A program made the position numbers and the translations under genes. Below the pieces are notes generated by a model. That model saw only the letters and a list, made by a program, of their open reading frames with translations. It had not been told where the DNA came from and made no database searches. A DNA stretch of 64,000 nt from Bacteroides cellulosilyticus DSM 14838 (GTDB taxonomy: Bacteria; Bacteroidota; Bacteroidia; Bacteroidales; Bacteroidaceae). Of this stretch, positions 35,112 through 46,362 are shown piece by piece; position 1 is the stretch's first letter, and each line of letters begins with the position of its first letter. The stretch lies in the NCBI RefSeq assembly GCF_000158035.1, contig NZ_EQ973490.1, positions 1,678,537 to 1,742,536 of the forward strand, written 5' to 3'.

Positions 35112-37118
35112 ATGGATAGAATGAAACATGTAACTCGGATAGCTTTCGCCTTGTTAATGGCAACTTGTACGGCGCCGGTTTTTTCACAAAAAACATTTGT
35201 GCTATGTTCGCCCGATGAGAAATTTCAATCGGAAATAAAAATAAGCACGACGGATATTAAATATAATATCAAGCACGATGGTGATCTGATACTCGATTTC
35301 TCGCGCATTCATATGAGTCTGGATAAGGGACGGGCTTTCGGCATAAATCCGAAACTGTCCGGAACAAAGACTAAGACTGTAGACCGGATATTGAATGCGG
35401 ATATATATAAGAAGAAAGAAGTAAGGGATAACTTCAATGAGTTGACACTGAAATTTAAAGGGAATTACCGGATTGTTTTCAGAGCATACAATGAAGGTAT
35501 AGCATATCGTTTTGAATCGGATATTAAGGGGGATATCATTGTTGAAAATGAATTGTCGGAGTTTAACTTCCTTCATGATGCTAAAGCATATATACCTTAT
35601 GTAAGGGATAATGTTGCTACACTGGAAAGCCAGTTCGGTAATCCTTTTGAGAACATTTATAAATATGAGAATATATCTCAATGGGATACATCACGTATAG
35701 CATTTCTTCCGTTGCTGGTTGAGGGGAGAAATGGAAAGAAACTCTGCATCCTGGAGGCTGATTTATTAAATTATCCGGGTATGTATCTGTATAATGGTGA
35801 CGGGAGTAACACGTTGAAGAGTGTTTTTGCACCTTATCCTAAGGAGGTAGAGCAAGGCGGCTATTTGAATTTGCAGGGATTAGTGAAGTCTCGTGAGCCA
35901 TATATAGCGAAAGTCAGCGGTGTAACCTCATTTCCCTGGCGTATCATGGTCGTTTCTGAAAATGATAAGGAACTGGCGGATAATGATATGGTGTTTAAAC
36001 TGGCTACCCGACCACAGGGTGACTTTTCATGGGTGAAACCAGGAAAAGCGGCATGGGAGTGGTGGCATGCATGGAACCTGCTGGGAGTTGATTTTAAAAC
36101 AGGTATTAATAATGAGACTTACAAATGCTACATTGATTTCGCATCCCGGTATGGTGTAGAGTATATCCTTCTGGACGATGGCTGGTCTCCTAAAAATGAG
36201 GCGGATTTGTTTAAGGTTGTTCCAGAACTTGATCTGCCGGAACTTGTCAGATATGGAAAAGAACGGAATGTGGGACTTATTCTTTGGGCAGGCTACTATC
36301 CTTTCGATCGGGATATGGAAAGTGTATGCAAGTATTATTCTGAAATGGGAATCAAAGGTTTTAAGGTGGATTATATGGAAAGGGATGACCAACTGATGGT
36401 GGACTTTCATCATAGAGCTGCTGAAGTTGCCGCAAAATATAAACTGCTGCTTGATCTTCATGGAACATATAAGCCTACCGGATTACAGTGTACTTACCCT
36501 AATGTGGTAAATATAGAGGGGGTACACGGATTGGAACAGATGAAGTTTCCGACTGCATTTATTGATCAGGTGACGTATGATGTGACGATGCCCTTTATCC
36601 GCATGATGGCCGGTCCGGTCGATTATACGCAAGGAGCTATGCATAATGCTTCGCGGGAGAACTTCAGGGCCATTCATGACGAACCGATGAGTCAAGGTAC
36701 ACGCTGTCGTCAACTGGCGGAGTATATTGTTTTCGATTCACCGCTGAATATGCTTTGTGACAGTCCTTCGAGTTATGAACGTGAACATGAATGTACAAGT
36801 TTTATTGCCGGTATACCCACTGTGTGGGATCATACAACCGTCCTTTGCGGGAAAGTCTCGGAATATATAGCGACAGCCCGTCAGAAGGGGAATATATGGT
36901 ATGTCGGTGCTATGACTAACTGGGAGGAATGTACCATCGAAATCGATCTTTCTTTTCTGGGTGCGGGAGACTTTAAAGCTGAAATATTCCGTGACGGAGT
37001 GAATGCCTACCGGTATGCCCGTGACTATAAGAAAGAGCTTATCGAGATTCCGGCTGACAGGAAACTGAAGGTTCGGATGGCACCCGGTGGAGGATTTGCC
37101 GCCAGAATTTATCAATAA
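35112..37118 (+). CDS. GH97-family alpha-glycosidase, retaining-type motif
   Basis: A 668-residue GH97 enzyme with signal peptide (IAFALLMATCTAPVFSQ), an N-terminal super-beta-sandwich, a TIM barrel (WEWWHAWNLLGVDFK; ILLDDGWSPKNEADL) and a C-terminal beta domain. GH97 contains inverting alpha-glucosidases (SusB) and retaining alpha-galactosidases. Here GFKVDYMERDDQ places an Asp (about residue 420) where the retaining branch has its nucleophile, and NIEGVHGLEQ supplies candidate acid/base glutamates near residues 469-473. A retaining mechanism, and so possibly alpha-galactosidase-like specificity, is favoured over a SusB-type glucosidase, but this is a motif argument only. The frame is open from 35088; ATG 35112 or 35121 gives a proper signal peptide. 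It is first in the operon before SusC. Confidence 0.88.
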   Translation: MDRMKHVTRIAFALLMATCTAPVFSQKTFVLCSPDEKFQSEIKISTTDIKYNIKHDGDLILDFSRIHMSLDKGRAFGINPKLSGTKTKTVDRILNADIYKKKEVRDNFNELTLKFKGNYRIVFRAYNEGIAYRFESDIKGDIIVENELSEFNFLHDAKAYIPYVRDNVATLESQFGNPFENIYKYENISQWDTSRIAFLPLLVEGRNGKKLCILEADLLNYPGMYLYNGDGSNTLKSVFAPYPKEVEQGGYLNLQGLVKSREPYIAKVSGVTSFPWRIMVVSENDKELADNDMVFKLATRPQGDFSWVKPGKAAWEWWHAWNLLGVDFKTGINNETYKCYIDFASRYGVEYILLDDGWSPKNEADLFKVVPELDLPELVRYGKERNVGLILWAGYYPFDRDMESVCKYYSEMGIKGFKVDYMERDDQLMVDFHHRAAEVAAKYKLLLDLHGTYKPTGLQCTYPNVVNIEGVHGLEQMKFPTAFIDQVTYDVTMPFIRMMAGPVDYTQGAMHNASRENFRAIHDEPMSQGTRCRQLAEYIVFDSPLNMLCDSPSSYEREHECTSFIAGIPTVWDHTTVLCGKVSEYIATARQKGNIWYVGAMTNWEECTIEIDLSFLGAGDFKAEIFRDGVNAYRYARDYKKELIEIPADRKLKVRMAPGGGFAARIYQ

Positions 37119-37192
37119 TGTTTATATTAGGAGTTAATGAACAACCCTTTTAAAATAAATAATTTAATAATAACCTTTTAATTAATGCACTT

Positions 37193-40100
37193 ATGATGAA
37201 AGATCACAATTTCTGGAAAAGAAAAGGAGTTTTTTCCGTTTTGCTGGTTTGCCTCTTAGGAAGCACGAATGCAGGCTATGCATCTGATCCGGAACATGCT
37301 ATGACAAGTGGCGGAACCACCGGAACGATGGGAGTAAATCTGCAACAACAGCAACAAAGGATCACTATCCGTGGAAATATCATGGATACTAAGTCGGAAC
37401 CGCTGGCGGGTGTACATGTTATACTGAAAGGAGACAACAGTGTGGCTACCGTATCAGATCTCAATGGAGACTATACCATACAGGTACCGTCGAAGAATGT
37501 GTCACTGGAATTTATATACATGGGAATGGCTACTCAGGAACAAAGGGTAGGCTCGCGCCAGATTATCAATGTTATCATGCAGGAAGATGAAAACCTGTTG
37601 GAAGAAGTGGTAGTGGTAGGATTCGGTACACAGAAGAAAGAGTCGGTAGTGGGATCTATCTCGACCATCAGACCGGCGAGTTTGCAGAAAGGTACTTCGC
37701 GTTCGCTCAGTAACAATCTGATAGGGCAACTCTCGGGTGTTATCGGAAGCCAACGTTCAGGTGAGCCGGGATATGATGGAGCTTCATTTTTTATTCGAGG
37801 TATCTCTACATTCAATGGCAACAACAATCCTCTGATATTGGTAGATGGTGTGGAAAGAAGTCTGGATAATATCGATCCGGCAGAAATAGAATCATTCTCT
37901 ATCCTGAAAGATGCTGCGGCGAGTGCGGTATATGGTGTGAGGGGGGCTAACGGTGTGATTCTTATCAATACCAAAAGAGGAAAGATTGGAAAACCATCTG
38001 TCGATATCCGTTTTGAACAGGGTATCACATTTCTTGGTAAGACACCCGACTATATCGGTGCTTATGATTATGCAAGTCTTGTGAACGCCATTGCGAAGGA
38101 AGAGGGAAACCAGATTCCTTACTCGCAGGAGGATCTGGAAAAATATCGTACGGGTTCAGATCCTGACCTGTATCCGGATGTGAACTGGATTGACGCTATT
38201 ACAAAGAAATTCGGAACAAATTCAAGAGTGAATCTGGATGTAACGGGAGGTAGTGATATTCTGAGATATAGTCTTGTTGGATCATACTACAACACAAGAG
38301 GTATTATGGATCGTGACAAGAGTTATGAATGGGACAACTCGGATCGGTTGAACCGCTTCAGCCTGCGTTCCAACGTGGATGTCAATATTACGCCTACTAC
38401 TTTACTGCGCGTCAATATCGGTGGATTCTTGCAGGATCATACCTTGTCCGCAGGTAAGAAGTCAACGGATGGTAATTATGCTTCGCTCGATGAAATCTTC
38501 CAGACAGCTTTTACCACATCGCCTATTGCTCACCCTACACGCTATTCCACTGGCGAAATTCCTGTGGTTGCCAACCGGGCTAATCCTTGGGCATGGCTGA
38601 CACAGACCGGATATCAGACAAGAAAGGAGAGTAGCCTTGAGACGCTGTTCTCCATAGAGCAAGATCTGAGTATGCTGGTTAAAGGACTGAAAATAAAAGG
38701 ACTCTTCTCTTTCGACCGTTATTCGGCAAGTGGTGTGCGCAGATCGAAAAATCCGACATATTACCAGCCAGCCAACGGCAGGAACCCGGATGGAACATTG
38801 AACTTGCATATGCTGGGTAATGGAGATGAGTACCTGGATTATTCTTCGTATGGAGAATACGGTACAAACAGCACCTATACAGAGTTTTCGGCAAACTATG
38901 CCAATACGTTTGGCAAGCATGGTGTGCAGGGTATGTTTATGTACGATATGCGTAACCTCGACACTGGTGACAAGCAACCTTTCCGCTTCATGGGTATTGC
39001 AGGACGTTTCTCGTATACATTTGATAACCGTTATGTGACTGAATTTAATTTCGGTTACAATGGCTCGGAGAATTTCGCTAAGGGCAAGCGCTACGGTTTC
39101 TTTCCGTCGGTGGCTCTGGGATGGATTGTATCCGAAGAAAAATTCATGGAACCGGTACGTAATGTATTGAGTAAATTAAAATTGCGTGGGTCTTATGGTC
39201 TGGTTGGTAACGATTGTATCGGTGCAACCCGTGGAGCTGTCCGTTTTCCTTATATCACTACTATCGATGAAGTGTCGGGATATACTTTTGGTATGGATGG
39301 CAATGTATACATTGGCGGTATGCAGGAAGGCTTGGCCGGTTCTCCTGATCTGACTTGGGAAAAGGTGAAGAAACTGAATATCGGAGTCGAGGTAGGCATT
39401 TTGAATACGATAAATTTGACGGTGGATTTCTTCCAGGATAAACGTTATGACATCTTTATGCAACGCGTCAATGTGCCTTCATCAACCGGTTTCACCAATA
39501 ATCCGTATGCCAATTATGGTAAGACTACGAATAAGGGTGTGGAGCTGTCTCTTGAAATGAACAAGCGTTTTAGCAAGGATTTTGAAGTAATGGCGCAGGC
39601 TACTATGACTTATGCTAAAAGCCGGATTGATGAGATAGACGAACCTGTTACCGTCATTGGTACAAATCGTGCAAGAACGGGACGCCCCATCGGACAGATA
39701 TACGGTTACATAGACGAAGGTCTGTTCACGGAGGATGATTTTGCAGATGTGGCAAATGGCATCCTGAAAGAAGGTATTCCGGTTCCGCAGTTCTCAAATA
39801 ATATCCGTCCGGGTGATATTAAATATAAGGATGTCAACAATGATGGTATCATCAATGCTCTGGATCAGTCGCCCATCGGTGGTACCTGGGATCCAATGCT
39901 GGTTTACGGTTTCGGATTGAATATGAGATATAAGAATATTGATTTTGGTTTCTTCCTGCAAGGTAATGGCAAGACTTACCGCATCATCGGTTCGGGTGTG
40001 AAAACCTTTATCCCCGGTACGGGTGCCAATACTAAGGAGGGAAATATCTATAGCAACTATCAAGACCGTTGGACACCTGAAAACCCGAGTCAAAATGTAT

Positions 40101-40387
40101 TTTGGCCACGTTTGTCCAGTACTATCAATGAAAATAATACCCAACCGTCAACCTGGTGGGTACGCAACATGAGTATGCTGAGGGTGAAGAGCATTGAATT
40201 AGGCTATAGTTTTTCCAAGAAGTCCCTTTTGCCACACTTCATCAGTAATGCCCGTCTTTTTGTAGCCTGTTCCAATCCGTTTGAATTCTCTAAGTTCAAA
40301 ATGTGGGACCCAGAGCTTGATACCAGTACGGGAGCTAAATATCCAATCCCGAGAGTCGTATCTTTCGGATTTAATCTGTCTTTCTAA
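37193..40387 (+). CDS. SusC-like TonB-dependent outer-membrane transporter (PUL 2, first pair)
   Basis: A 1064-residue SusC: signal peptide (FSVLLVCLLGSTNAGYA), a short Gly/Thr- and Gln-rich spacer (VNLQQQQQR), a carboxypeptidase-regulatory-like domain (ITIRGNIMDTKSEPLAGVHV), the EEVVVVGFGTQKK hallmark at about residues 137-148, plug (PLILVDGVERSLDNIDP; AASAVYGVRGANGVILINTK) and a barrel ending VSFGFNLSF. The glutamine-rich spacer before the first domain is not seen in the other two SusC proteins here. It forms a pair with the SusD 48 bases downstream and follows GH97 by 74 bases. Confidence 0.96.
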   Translation: MMKDHNFWKRKGVFSVLLVCLLGSTNAGYASDPEHAMTSGGTTGTMGVNLQQQQQRITIRGNIMDTKSEPLAGVHVILKGDNSVATVSDLNGDYTIQVPSKNVSLEFIYMGMATQEQRVGSRQIINVIMQEDENLLEEVVVVGFGTQKKESVVGSISTIRPASLQKGTSRSLSNNLIGQLSGVIGSQRSGEPGYDGASFFIRGISTFNGNNNPLILVDGVERSLDNIDPAEIESFSILKDAAASAVYGVRGANGVILINTKRGKIGKPSVDIRFEQGITFLGKTPDYIGAYDYASLVNAIAKEEGNQIPYSQEDLEKYRTGSDPDLYPDVNWIDAITKKFGTNSRVNLDVTGGSDILRYSLVGSYYNTRGIMDRDKSYEWDNSDRLNRFSLRSNVDVNITPTTLLRVNIGGFLQDHTLSAGKKSTDGNYASLDEIFQTAFTTSPIAHPTRYSTGEIPVVANRANPWAWLTQTGYQTRKESSLETLFSIEQDLSMLVKGLKIKGLFSFDRYSASGVRRSKNPTYYQPANGRNPDGTLNLHMLGNGDEYLDYSSYGEYGTNSTYTEFSANYANTFGKHGVQGMFMYDMRNLDTGDKQPFRFMGIAGRFSYTFDNRYVTEFNFGYNGSENFAKGKRYGFFPSVALGWIVSEEKFMEPVRNVLSKLKLRGSYGLVGNDCIGATRGAVRFPYITTIDEVSGYTFGMDGNVYIGGMQEGLAGSPDLTWEKVKKLNIGVEVGILNTINLTVDFFQDKRYDIFMQRVNVPSSTGFTNNPYANYGKTTNKGVELSLEMNKRFSKDFEVMAQATMTYAKSRIDEIDEPVTVIGTNRARTGRPIGQIYGYIDEGLFTEDDFADVANGILKEGIPVPQFSNNIRPGDIKYKDVNNDGIINALDQSPIGGTWDPMLVYGFGLNMRYKNIDFGFFLQGNGKTYRIIGSGVKTFIPGTGANTKEGNIYSNYQDRWTPENPSQNVFWPRLSSTINENNTQPSTWWVRNMSMLRVKSIELGYSFSKKSLLPHFISNARLFVACSNPFEFSKFKMWDPELDTSTGAKYPIPRVVSFGFNLSF

Positions 40388-40435
40388 AGAAGACCTGGAG
40401 TTTGGATTATAAAACAATTAAAACAGAAAAAGAAT

Positions 40436-42349
40436 ATGAAATACATCACATTTTTATTTATCGCTATGTTGACGTTCAGTTCCTGTACGGATTTCCTTGA
40501 TAAGGAACCGGATGATATGCTGACGTTGGAAAAGGTGTTCAATAATAGACAGAATACGTTGGAATGGCTTTCTGCAATCTATTCAAGTGTCCCGAATACG
40601 TTTATCAATTACCATCAGGAAGGACCTCTGAGCGATGATATGGCACCGCATGCCGAGTGGACAGGCTGGTTCGCTTATGACATCGTGGGTAAGCAAATGG
40701 GTAACTGGAATCCAAGTTCGGAAGATAATAATGATTATTGGAGAGTACTACCTAAGAAAATACGTCAGGCACAGATCTTTATACAGAACGTGAAACCTAT
40801 TGAGAACCAGAATCTGACAGTCGAGGAAGCGGAGCGTATGAAATTGGAAGCAAGATTCCTGATTGCCTATTATTATGCATTGTTGGTAGAGTTCTATGGA
40901 GCCGTACCGTTTACAGCTGAACCGATTGATCTGGATGCTCCGTATGATGTACTTATGATGCAGCAGGTACCTGTACACCAGGTTATAGACTGGATAGATA
41001 ACGAGTTACTGGAAGTGTCGAAAGGTTTGCCGGCAAGTTATACAAATCCTACTTTGTATGGCAGAGCTACCTCACTGATGTGTCTGGCAGTGCGTTCACG
41101 CCTTCTCTTGTTGTCTGCGTCTCCCTTACTGAATGGAAACAAGGACTACATGAATCATAAAAATCCCAATGGTGAAGAACTCTTTTATTCTGAATATGAT
41201 GTCAATCGTTGGCAACGTGCAGCCAATGCGGCTAAGGAATTGATTGATGCTGCCCATGCCGCCGGTAAGAAGTTGTATACGGTCTACAATCCGGACGGAA
41301 CGGTAGATCCTTTCCTCTCATGCCGGGGTATTCTGATGACAAAGGAATCGGCAGGAAATACGGAAATACTTTTTGCAAACCCCAATCCGGGCGATTACGG
41401 AGCCATCGACCGTTGGAGTATTCCTCGCAGTGTACCCGGTGCAGGTTCTTACGGAGTAACACAATCCTTGGTGGATGCCTTTTTCATGGAAAACGGATTG
41501 TCGCCTATCCTGGGTTATGAAAATAATGACTATTCAAAACCGATCATTAACCCGGCATCCGGCTATACTGAAACCGGATTCTCAACAGAGCCTGAAGTAA
41601 GGAATACCGGGTGGCAGGAGTGTCAGGGAAATGTAAATCCAGGGCAGGTCACCATGGCGGGTGCTTACAATATGTATTGTCACAGGGAAGCACGTTTCTA
41701 TATTGCCGTACTTTATAATCGTGCCTGGTTCAGTAAGACGGCCGAAGGAGGTCGTCAGACCATGTTCCTGAAGGGAGAACAGGATGGAGGTATCTCTATG
41801 GATGCACCAAGAAATGGCTATTTGCAGAATAAATTGGCGCATCCGGACAGGGATAATGTGAACGTCACGTTTCCTTATCGTCCAGCTGTAAATTATCGTT
41901 TGGCGGAAGCCTATCTGAATTATGCTGAGGCTTTGAACGAATGTGATCCCGGCAATCCGGATATAATGAAATACGTCAATCTTATCCGTGTGCGTGCCGG
42001 TATTCCGGAATATGGTACTGGAGCCGGTATGATAACCGAACCCCAGGGACAGGAAGAAGTGCGTCAGTCCATTTATAAGGAACGTCGTGTGGAATTGTGT
42101 TGTGAATCCAGTATCCGTTATATGGATATCCGTCGCTTGAAAATAGGTGAAGAAATACTTAACAGAGACTTCTACGGAATGAATTATTTCGGTTCCAAGT
42201 TGAGCGATGACAAGAATGATCCGGATGCTTATTTTGTGCGTACCAGATACCAGACCCGTTCGTTCCAGAAAAAGAACTATTGGTTCCCGGTGCCGCAGTC
42301 GGAAATGGATATCAATCCTAATTTGGTGCAGAATCCGTTCTGGAAATAA
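40436..42349 (+). CDS. SusD-like glycan-binding lipoprotein (PUL 2, first pair)
   Basis: A 637-residue SusD with a lipobox (MLTFSSCTDFLDKEPDDML), helix-rich TPR-type core (ARFLIAYYYALLVEFYGAVPF; VNYRLAEAYLNYAEALNECD) and a standard C-terminus (YWFPVPQSEMDINPNLVQNP). It lies directly after its SusC and before the beta-helix lipoprotein. It would bind the glycan at the cell surface and cap the transporter. It is intact, unlike the SusD of PUL 1. Confidence 0.95.
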   Translation: MKYITFLFIAMLTFSSCTDFLDKEPDDMLTLEKVFNNRQNTLEWLSAIYSSVPNTFINYHQEGPLSDDMAPHAEWTGWFAYDIVGKQMGNWNPSSEDNNDYWRVLPKKIRQAQIFIQNVKPIENQNLTVEEAERMKLEARFLIAYYYALLVEFYGAVPFTAEPIDLDAPYDVLMMQQVPVHQVIDWIDNELLEVSKGLPASYTNPTLYGRATSLMCLAVRSRLLLLSASPLLNGNKDYMNHKNPNGEELFYSEYDVNRWQRAANAAKELIDAAHAAGKKLYTVYNPDGTVDPFLSCRGILMTKESAGNTEILFANPNPGDYGAIDRWSIPRSVPGAGSYGVTQSLVDAFFMENGLSPILGYENNDYSKPIINPASGYTETGFSTEPEVRNTGWQECQGNVNPGQVTMAGAYNMYCHREARFYIAVLYNRAWFSKTAEGGRQTMFLKGEQDGGISMDAPRNGYLQNKLAHPDRDNVNVTFPYRPAVNYRLAEAYLNYAEALNECDPGNPDIMKYVNLIRVRAGIPEYGTGAGMITEPQGQEEVRQSIYKERRVELCCESSIRYMDIRRLKIGEEILNRDFYGMNYFGSKLSDDKNDPDAYFVRTRYQTRSFQKKNYWFPVPQSEMDINPNLVQNPFWK

Positions 42350-42409
42350 TAAATCTGTGATGAATCCTTATACATCATGTAGTTTTTAATTTATAACTTA
42401 AATAATCCA

Positions 42410-43822
42410 ATGAAATTATTCAGTACCATTATAGTACTTTCCTTTGTATTTATCCTGACCGCTTGTGCCGCTTGCACCGATCCGGATATCCCTGGGACGC
42501 TGCCCCCACAGCCCTCTCAGGAGAAGTATACAGTGAAAGTCAGAAAAGTAGGGAACAGTCAGGAATGGCAGGCGCTCCAAGTCAAAACCGCCACCGTGGA
42601 TAAGCATAATGTACGTACCAGTTACTTTGTACAGTTCGATATGACCTCCGCAATGGAAGTGATGGTGACTTATGGAGAAAAGTCTATACGGAAAGTAAAC
42701 ATCCGGCCGACCGATAAGAATATAGCATATACTCAGGAAGGAAACAGTATTTATTTCAATCTGGATAATCCTGCTTACCTGAGCATTGAATTCAATGACG
42801 ACCGATTTGGTAACCTGCAACTTTTTGCGGACAAGGCAGCGGAGGAACAAGTCTTTCCGGATACTGAAGGAGTCATGTATTTGGGTCCCGGTGAATATGG
42901 TAATTCCAACGATGATATTGTCTGGATACCCGGTAACACTACTGTCTATTTAGACAAGGATGCTATCCTGACTTATAGTCTTAAAATTGCCAATGTGGAA
43001 AATGTACGTGTCATAGGCCGTGGGCAAATCAGGCAGCCGAAGAATCATGCCATCATCGTTGAGAACTCAAAACATGTTGAGATTGACGGAATCACCATCG
43101 TAGACCCTAATGGTGCCAGTATTCTGGTTGGGCAGACTACCGATGTTACTATCAGGAATCTGAAAAGCTTTTCAAGTATCATCTGGGGGGACGGTATCAA
43201 TATGCGCAGCAGCAGTGATATCACTATTGATAATCTCTATATGCGGAATAGTGATGATTGCATTGCCATTTATGCCAGTCGTCAGGGCTCTTTGGGAGAC
43301 AGCCGTAATATCAGTGTGCGGAATTCTGTTCTTTGGGCCGATAATGCGCATCCTATTAATATCGGTACTCATGGAGATGCTACACGCCCCGGTGGTGATA
43401 CAATAGAGAATCTGACTTTTACAAATATTGATGTCCTGGATCATCATGAATTATCTCCTATTTATCAGGGATGCTTTGCTGTGACGTGTGGCGACAATAA
43501 TACTGTCAGGAAATTGTTGTTTGAAGACTTCCGAGTGGAAAATATAGAGGAAGGCAAGCTCTTCTACTTCGCCGTACAGCAGAATACGGGTGAAGACAAT
43601 CTGGTACCGGGAAGGACCATTGAAGATGTGACTATCCGTAATATATTCTATAACCCCGAATATCCCGGGCGCAATAAAGTGGGAAAATCGCTTGTAAAAG
43701 GGTTTGACAGCGAGCGTTTGACCAGGGATGTTACTATTGAAAATGTTATAATCAATGGTGAGAAGATGGTTAGGGAAGATTTGGAAATCAATGAATTTGT
43801 TGAAAACTTAACTGTGAAATAG
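42410..43822 (+). CDS. Surface lipoprotein with beta-helix fold, GH28-like
   Basis: A 470-residue lipoprotein (lipobox [13 protein letters not shown]). Residues about 35-150 form an Ig-like region; from about 155 it is a right-handed beta-helix with repeated 'nnVTIRNL' turns. Three acidic residues occupy GH28-like positions: Asp261 (IWGDGINM) and Asp282-Asp283 ([12 protein letters not shown]), 21 residues apart, with a His in [10 protein letters not shown] poly- or oligosaccharide hydrolase is likely. Its neighbours (GH97, GH3, GH31) are not pectin enzymes, so the substrate may not be galacturonan; GH49, another beta-helix family that includes dextranase, was considered. Being a lipoprotein next to SusD, it is the best candidate for the surface endo-enzyme of this PUL. 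It ends two bases before the GH3 start. Confidence 0.72.
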   Translation: MKLFSTIIVLSFVFILTACAACTDPDIPGTLPPQPSQEKYTVKVRKVGNSQEWQALQVKTATVDKHNVRTSYFVQFDMTSAMEVMVTYGEKSIRKVNIRPTDKNIAYTQEGNSIYFNLDNPAYLSIEFNDDRFGNLQLFADKAAEEQVFPDTEGVMYLGPGEYGNSNDDIVWIPGNTTVYLDKDAILTYSLKIANVENVRVIGRGQIRQPKNHAIIVENSKHVEIDGITIVDPNGASILVGQTTDVTIRNLKSFSSIIWGDGINMRSSSDITIDNLYMRNSDDCIAIYASRQGSLGDSRNISVRNSVLWADNAHPINIGTHGDATRPGGDTIENLTFTNIDVLDHHELSPIYQGCFAVTCGDNNTVRKLLFEDFRVENIEEGKLFYFAVQQNTGEDNLVPGRTIEDVTIRNIFYNPEYPGRNKVGKSLVKGFDSERLTRDVTIENVIINGEKMVREDLEINEFVENLTVK

Positions 43823-43824
43823 TT

Positions 43825-46200
43825 ATGAGAGGATATCTGAGACCAACTTTGATAGTCTGTACCCTGACCACTTTATTATTTACTTCCTGCAAGCATCCGG
43901 AAAACAACGCAACTCCGGTTATTCCGGTAGATAAGCAGCTGGAGGCTAAGGTGGACAGTCTTCTGAAGAGTTTGTCGCTGGAAGAGAAAATCGGCCAGAT
44001 GACACAGTTGACACTTGACGTGGTGACCAAAGGGGATAATGTCTATCATACTACTTTCCCGTTGGAACTGGATCCGGTTGTAGTAGATACGGTGTTGAGG
44101 AAATATAAAGTGGGTTCCATCCTGAATACTGCTTCCAACGTTCCTCAAACTGTAGACAAGTGGGCGTCTATTATCTCGGGGTTACAGAAAGTTGCCATTG
44201 AGGAAACCGGTATCCCTTTGGTTTACGGTATCGATCAGATGCATGGTACCACTTTCACAATAGGCGGCACAATGTTTCCGCATGAGATTGGTATGGCGGC
44301 AACTTTTAATCCCCAACTAGTGTATGAAGGGGCTCAGATAGCAGCCTACGAAACCAAGGCGGGGAATGCCCCCTGGAATTTCTCTCCGGTATTGGACTTG
44401 GGACGTGATGCCCGCTGGTCGAGAATCTATGAGACGTATGGAGAAGATGTGTATCTGGCATCTCAGATGGGAATGGCATGTATAAAGGGATATCAGGGAG
44501 ATAATCCGAATCAGATAGGGGATAGTCAGGTAGCCTCGTGCCTTAAACATTTTATGGGATATGGGGTTCCGGTTTCCGGTAAAGACCGGACTCCTTCCAG
44601 TATATCCGAACAGGATTTACGCGAACGGCATTTCCAACCATTCCTGAATGCGATTCAATCGGGTGCGTTATCTGTTATGGTGAACTCGGCTTTAAACAAC
44701 GGGCTTCCTTTTCATGCTAACTACACTTTACTGACCGAATGGCTCAAAGAAGACTTAAATTGGGACGGAGTAATTGTTACTGACTGGGCGGATATTAATA
44801 ATCTTTATCAGCGCGATAAAATCTGTGGTTCGGCTAAAGAGGCTATTAAGTTGGCAATCAATGCAGGAATCGATATGGCAATGACTCCTTACGAATGGAG
44901 CTTTTGCATTGATCTGAAAAATTTGGTAGAGGAAGGAGAAGTATCTATGGAACGTATTGACGATGCAGTTCGCCGTATCCTGCGGATGAAGTTTCGGCTG
45001 AATTTGTTTGAGCGTCCTTATTGGAGTCCTTCGGAATATCCTGATTTCGGAAGTGACAAACATGCTCTTGTTGCCAGAAAGGCTGCGGAAGAGTCCATTA
45101 CTTTGCTGAAGAACGAAGGTGGTATCTTGCCTCTCCAAACGGGAGCTAAGGTACTGGTAGTCGGTCCTAATGCTAATTCGATGCGTACACTTAATGGAGG
45201 GTGGACCCTCTCCTGGCAAGGGGAGAAGGCTGACGTATATGCCGGAGAATACAATACGATCTTGGAAGCGGTGATTCAACGAGCTGGTCATGCCCGGATA
45301 TCTTATGAACCGGGAGTAACTTATAAGACTGCTGATCCGCCCACTATTGATATCCTTTATTGGGAAGAGAATAAGCCGGAAATAGAGAAGGCGGTCGCAG
45401 CTGCCCGGAAAGTTGATTATATCTTGCTGTGTATTGGTGAAAACTCGTATGCTGAAACTCCCGGAAATCTTTCGGATCTGACTCTTTCCCGCAATCAGTT
45501 GCAGTTGGCAAAGGCTTTGACTGCTACCGGAAAACCTGTTATACTGGTTTTGAATGAAGGCCGTCCCCGTATCATTTCAGAGATAGAACCTTTGGCGAAA
45601 GCAGTTGTACATCTTTATCTGCCGGGCAACTATGGAGGGGATGCTTTAGCCAAGGTGCTGTATGGAGATGTAAATCCGAGTGGTAAGCTGCCTTATACAT
45701 ATCCTCGTTATGTACACTCACTGGCTAATTATGACCACAAACCTTGTGAAAGTATGGATACTATGGAAGGAGCTTATAATTATAATGCAGTAATGTCTGT
45801 GCAATGGGCATTTGGTTACGGGCTGAGCTACACAACTTTTACTTACTCCAATCTGAAAGTAGACAAGAGTCATTTTAAACCTGCTGATGTATTGTCTTTC
45901 TCTGTTGATATAACTAATGATGGAGAGCGTAGGGGTAAAGAGTCCATATTGCTTTTTACCAGTGACGAAATAGCTTCCCTGACTCCCGATGTACGTCGTT
46001 TGCGGGCATTCCATAAAGTGGAACTGGCTCCGGGAGAAAAGAAAACCGTGACAATGGAAGTAAAAGCAGAAGATCTGGCATTTGTAGATCTGGATGGGAA
46101 ATGGAGACTGGAAGAGGGAAGTTTTAAAGTACAGGTCGGTGATCAGGTTTTGACGGTGTATTGTGATGAAACAAAGGCTTGGAATACTCCTAATCGGTAA
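43825..46200 (+). CDS. GH3-family beta-glucosidase-like lipoprotein
   Basis: A 791-residue GH3 enzyme with lipobox ([14 protein letters not shown]). The N-terminal TIM barrel carries [26 protein letters not shown] and the nucleophile Asp320 in [14 protein letters not shown]. The alpha/beta-sandwich domain has [19 protein letters not shown], whose Glu is the probable acid/base, and a fibronectin III-like domain ends the protein. It most likely releases terminal beta-linked glucose. The gene follows the beta-helix protein by two bases and is closed by a terminator at 46256, ending the first half of PUL 2. With the alpha-active GH97 and GH31, it suggests a glycan with mixed linkages. Confidence 0.9.
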   Translation: MRGYLRPTLIVCTLTTLLFTSCKHPENNATPVIPVDKQLEAKVDSLLKSLSLEEKIGQMTQLTLDVVTKGDNVYHTTFPLELDPVVVDTVLRKYKVGSILNTASNVPQTVDKWASIISGLQKVAIEETGIPLVYGIDQMHGTTFTIGGTMFPHEIGMAATFNPQLVYEGAQIAAYETKAGNAPWNFSPVLDLGRDARWSRIYETYGEDVYLASQMGMACIKGYQGDNPNQIGDSQVASCLKHFMGYGVPVSGKDRTPSSISEQDLRERHFQPFLNAIQSGALSVMVNSALNNGLPFHANYTLLTEWLKEDLNWDGVIVTDWADINNLYQRDKICGSAKEAIKLAINAGIDMAMTPYEWSFCIDLKNLVEEGEVSMERIDDAVRRILRMKFRLNLFERPYWSPSEYPDFGSDKHALVARKAAEESITLLKNEGGILPLQTGAKVLVVGPNANSMRTLNGGWTLSWQGEKADVYAGEYNTILEAVIQRAGHARISYEPGVTYKTADPPTIDILYWEENKPEIEKAVAAARKVDYILLCIGENSYAETPGNLSDLTLSRNQLQLAKALTATGKPVILVLNEGRPRIISEIEPLAKAVVHLYLPGNYGGDALAKVLYGDVNPSGKLPYTYPRYVHSLANYDHKPCESMDTMEGAYNYNAVMSVQWAFGYGLSYTTFTYSNLKVDKSHFKPADVLSFSVDITNDGERRGKESILLFTSDEIASLTPDVRRLRAFHKVELAPGEKKTVTMEVKAEDLAFVDLDGKWRLEEGSFKVQVGDQVLTVYCDETKAWNTPNR

Positions 46201-46255
46201 ATAGATTTAGGTATTAGTTTGTTTAAAGCTACTTTCATGTAGCTGTTGGTAGAGG

Positions 46256-46300
46256 AAACCGTTTTATTCCACTGAGGGATAAGGCGGTTTTCTTTTGCAT
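46256..46300 (+). terminator. Terminator after GH3
   Basis: AAACCGTTTTATTCC pairs with GGGATAAGGCGGTTT (12 Watson-Crick pairs plus three possible wobbles) over a 6-base loop, followed by TCTTTTG. It lies about 60 bases after the GH3 stop and separates the operon from the next HTCS. Confidence 0.75.
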
Positions 46301-46329
46301 CATTTTAGTAGTGCTATAAGATTTTTCTC

Positions 46330-46338
46330 TACTTTTGT
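46330..46338 (+). promoter_or_regulatory. -7 element of the HTCS gene at 46363
   Basis: TACTTTTGT matches TAnnTTTG plus pyrimidine, 24 bases before the ATG. TTAG lies 21 bases upstream, a weak -33 match. Confidence 0.55.
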
Positions 46339-46362
46339 ATTGAATCTACCGACATTAATAAT

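Noticed and set aside
38462..38977. Open frame of 171 codons on the minus strand inside the SusC at 37193
   Set aside because: Shadow of the sense gene; no family features or upstream signals.
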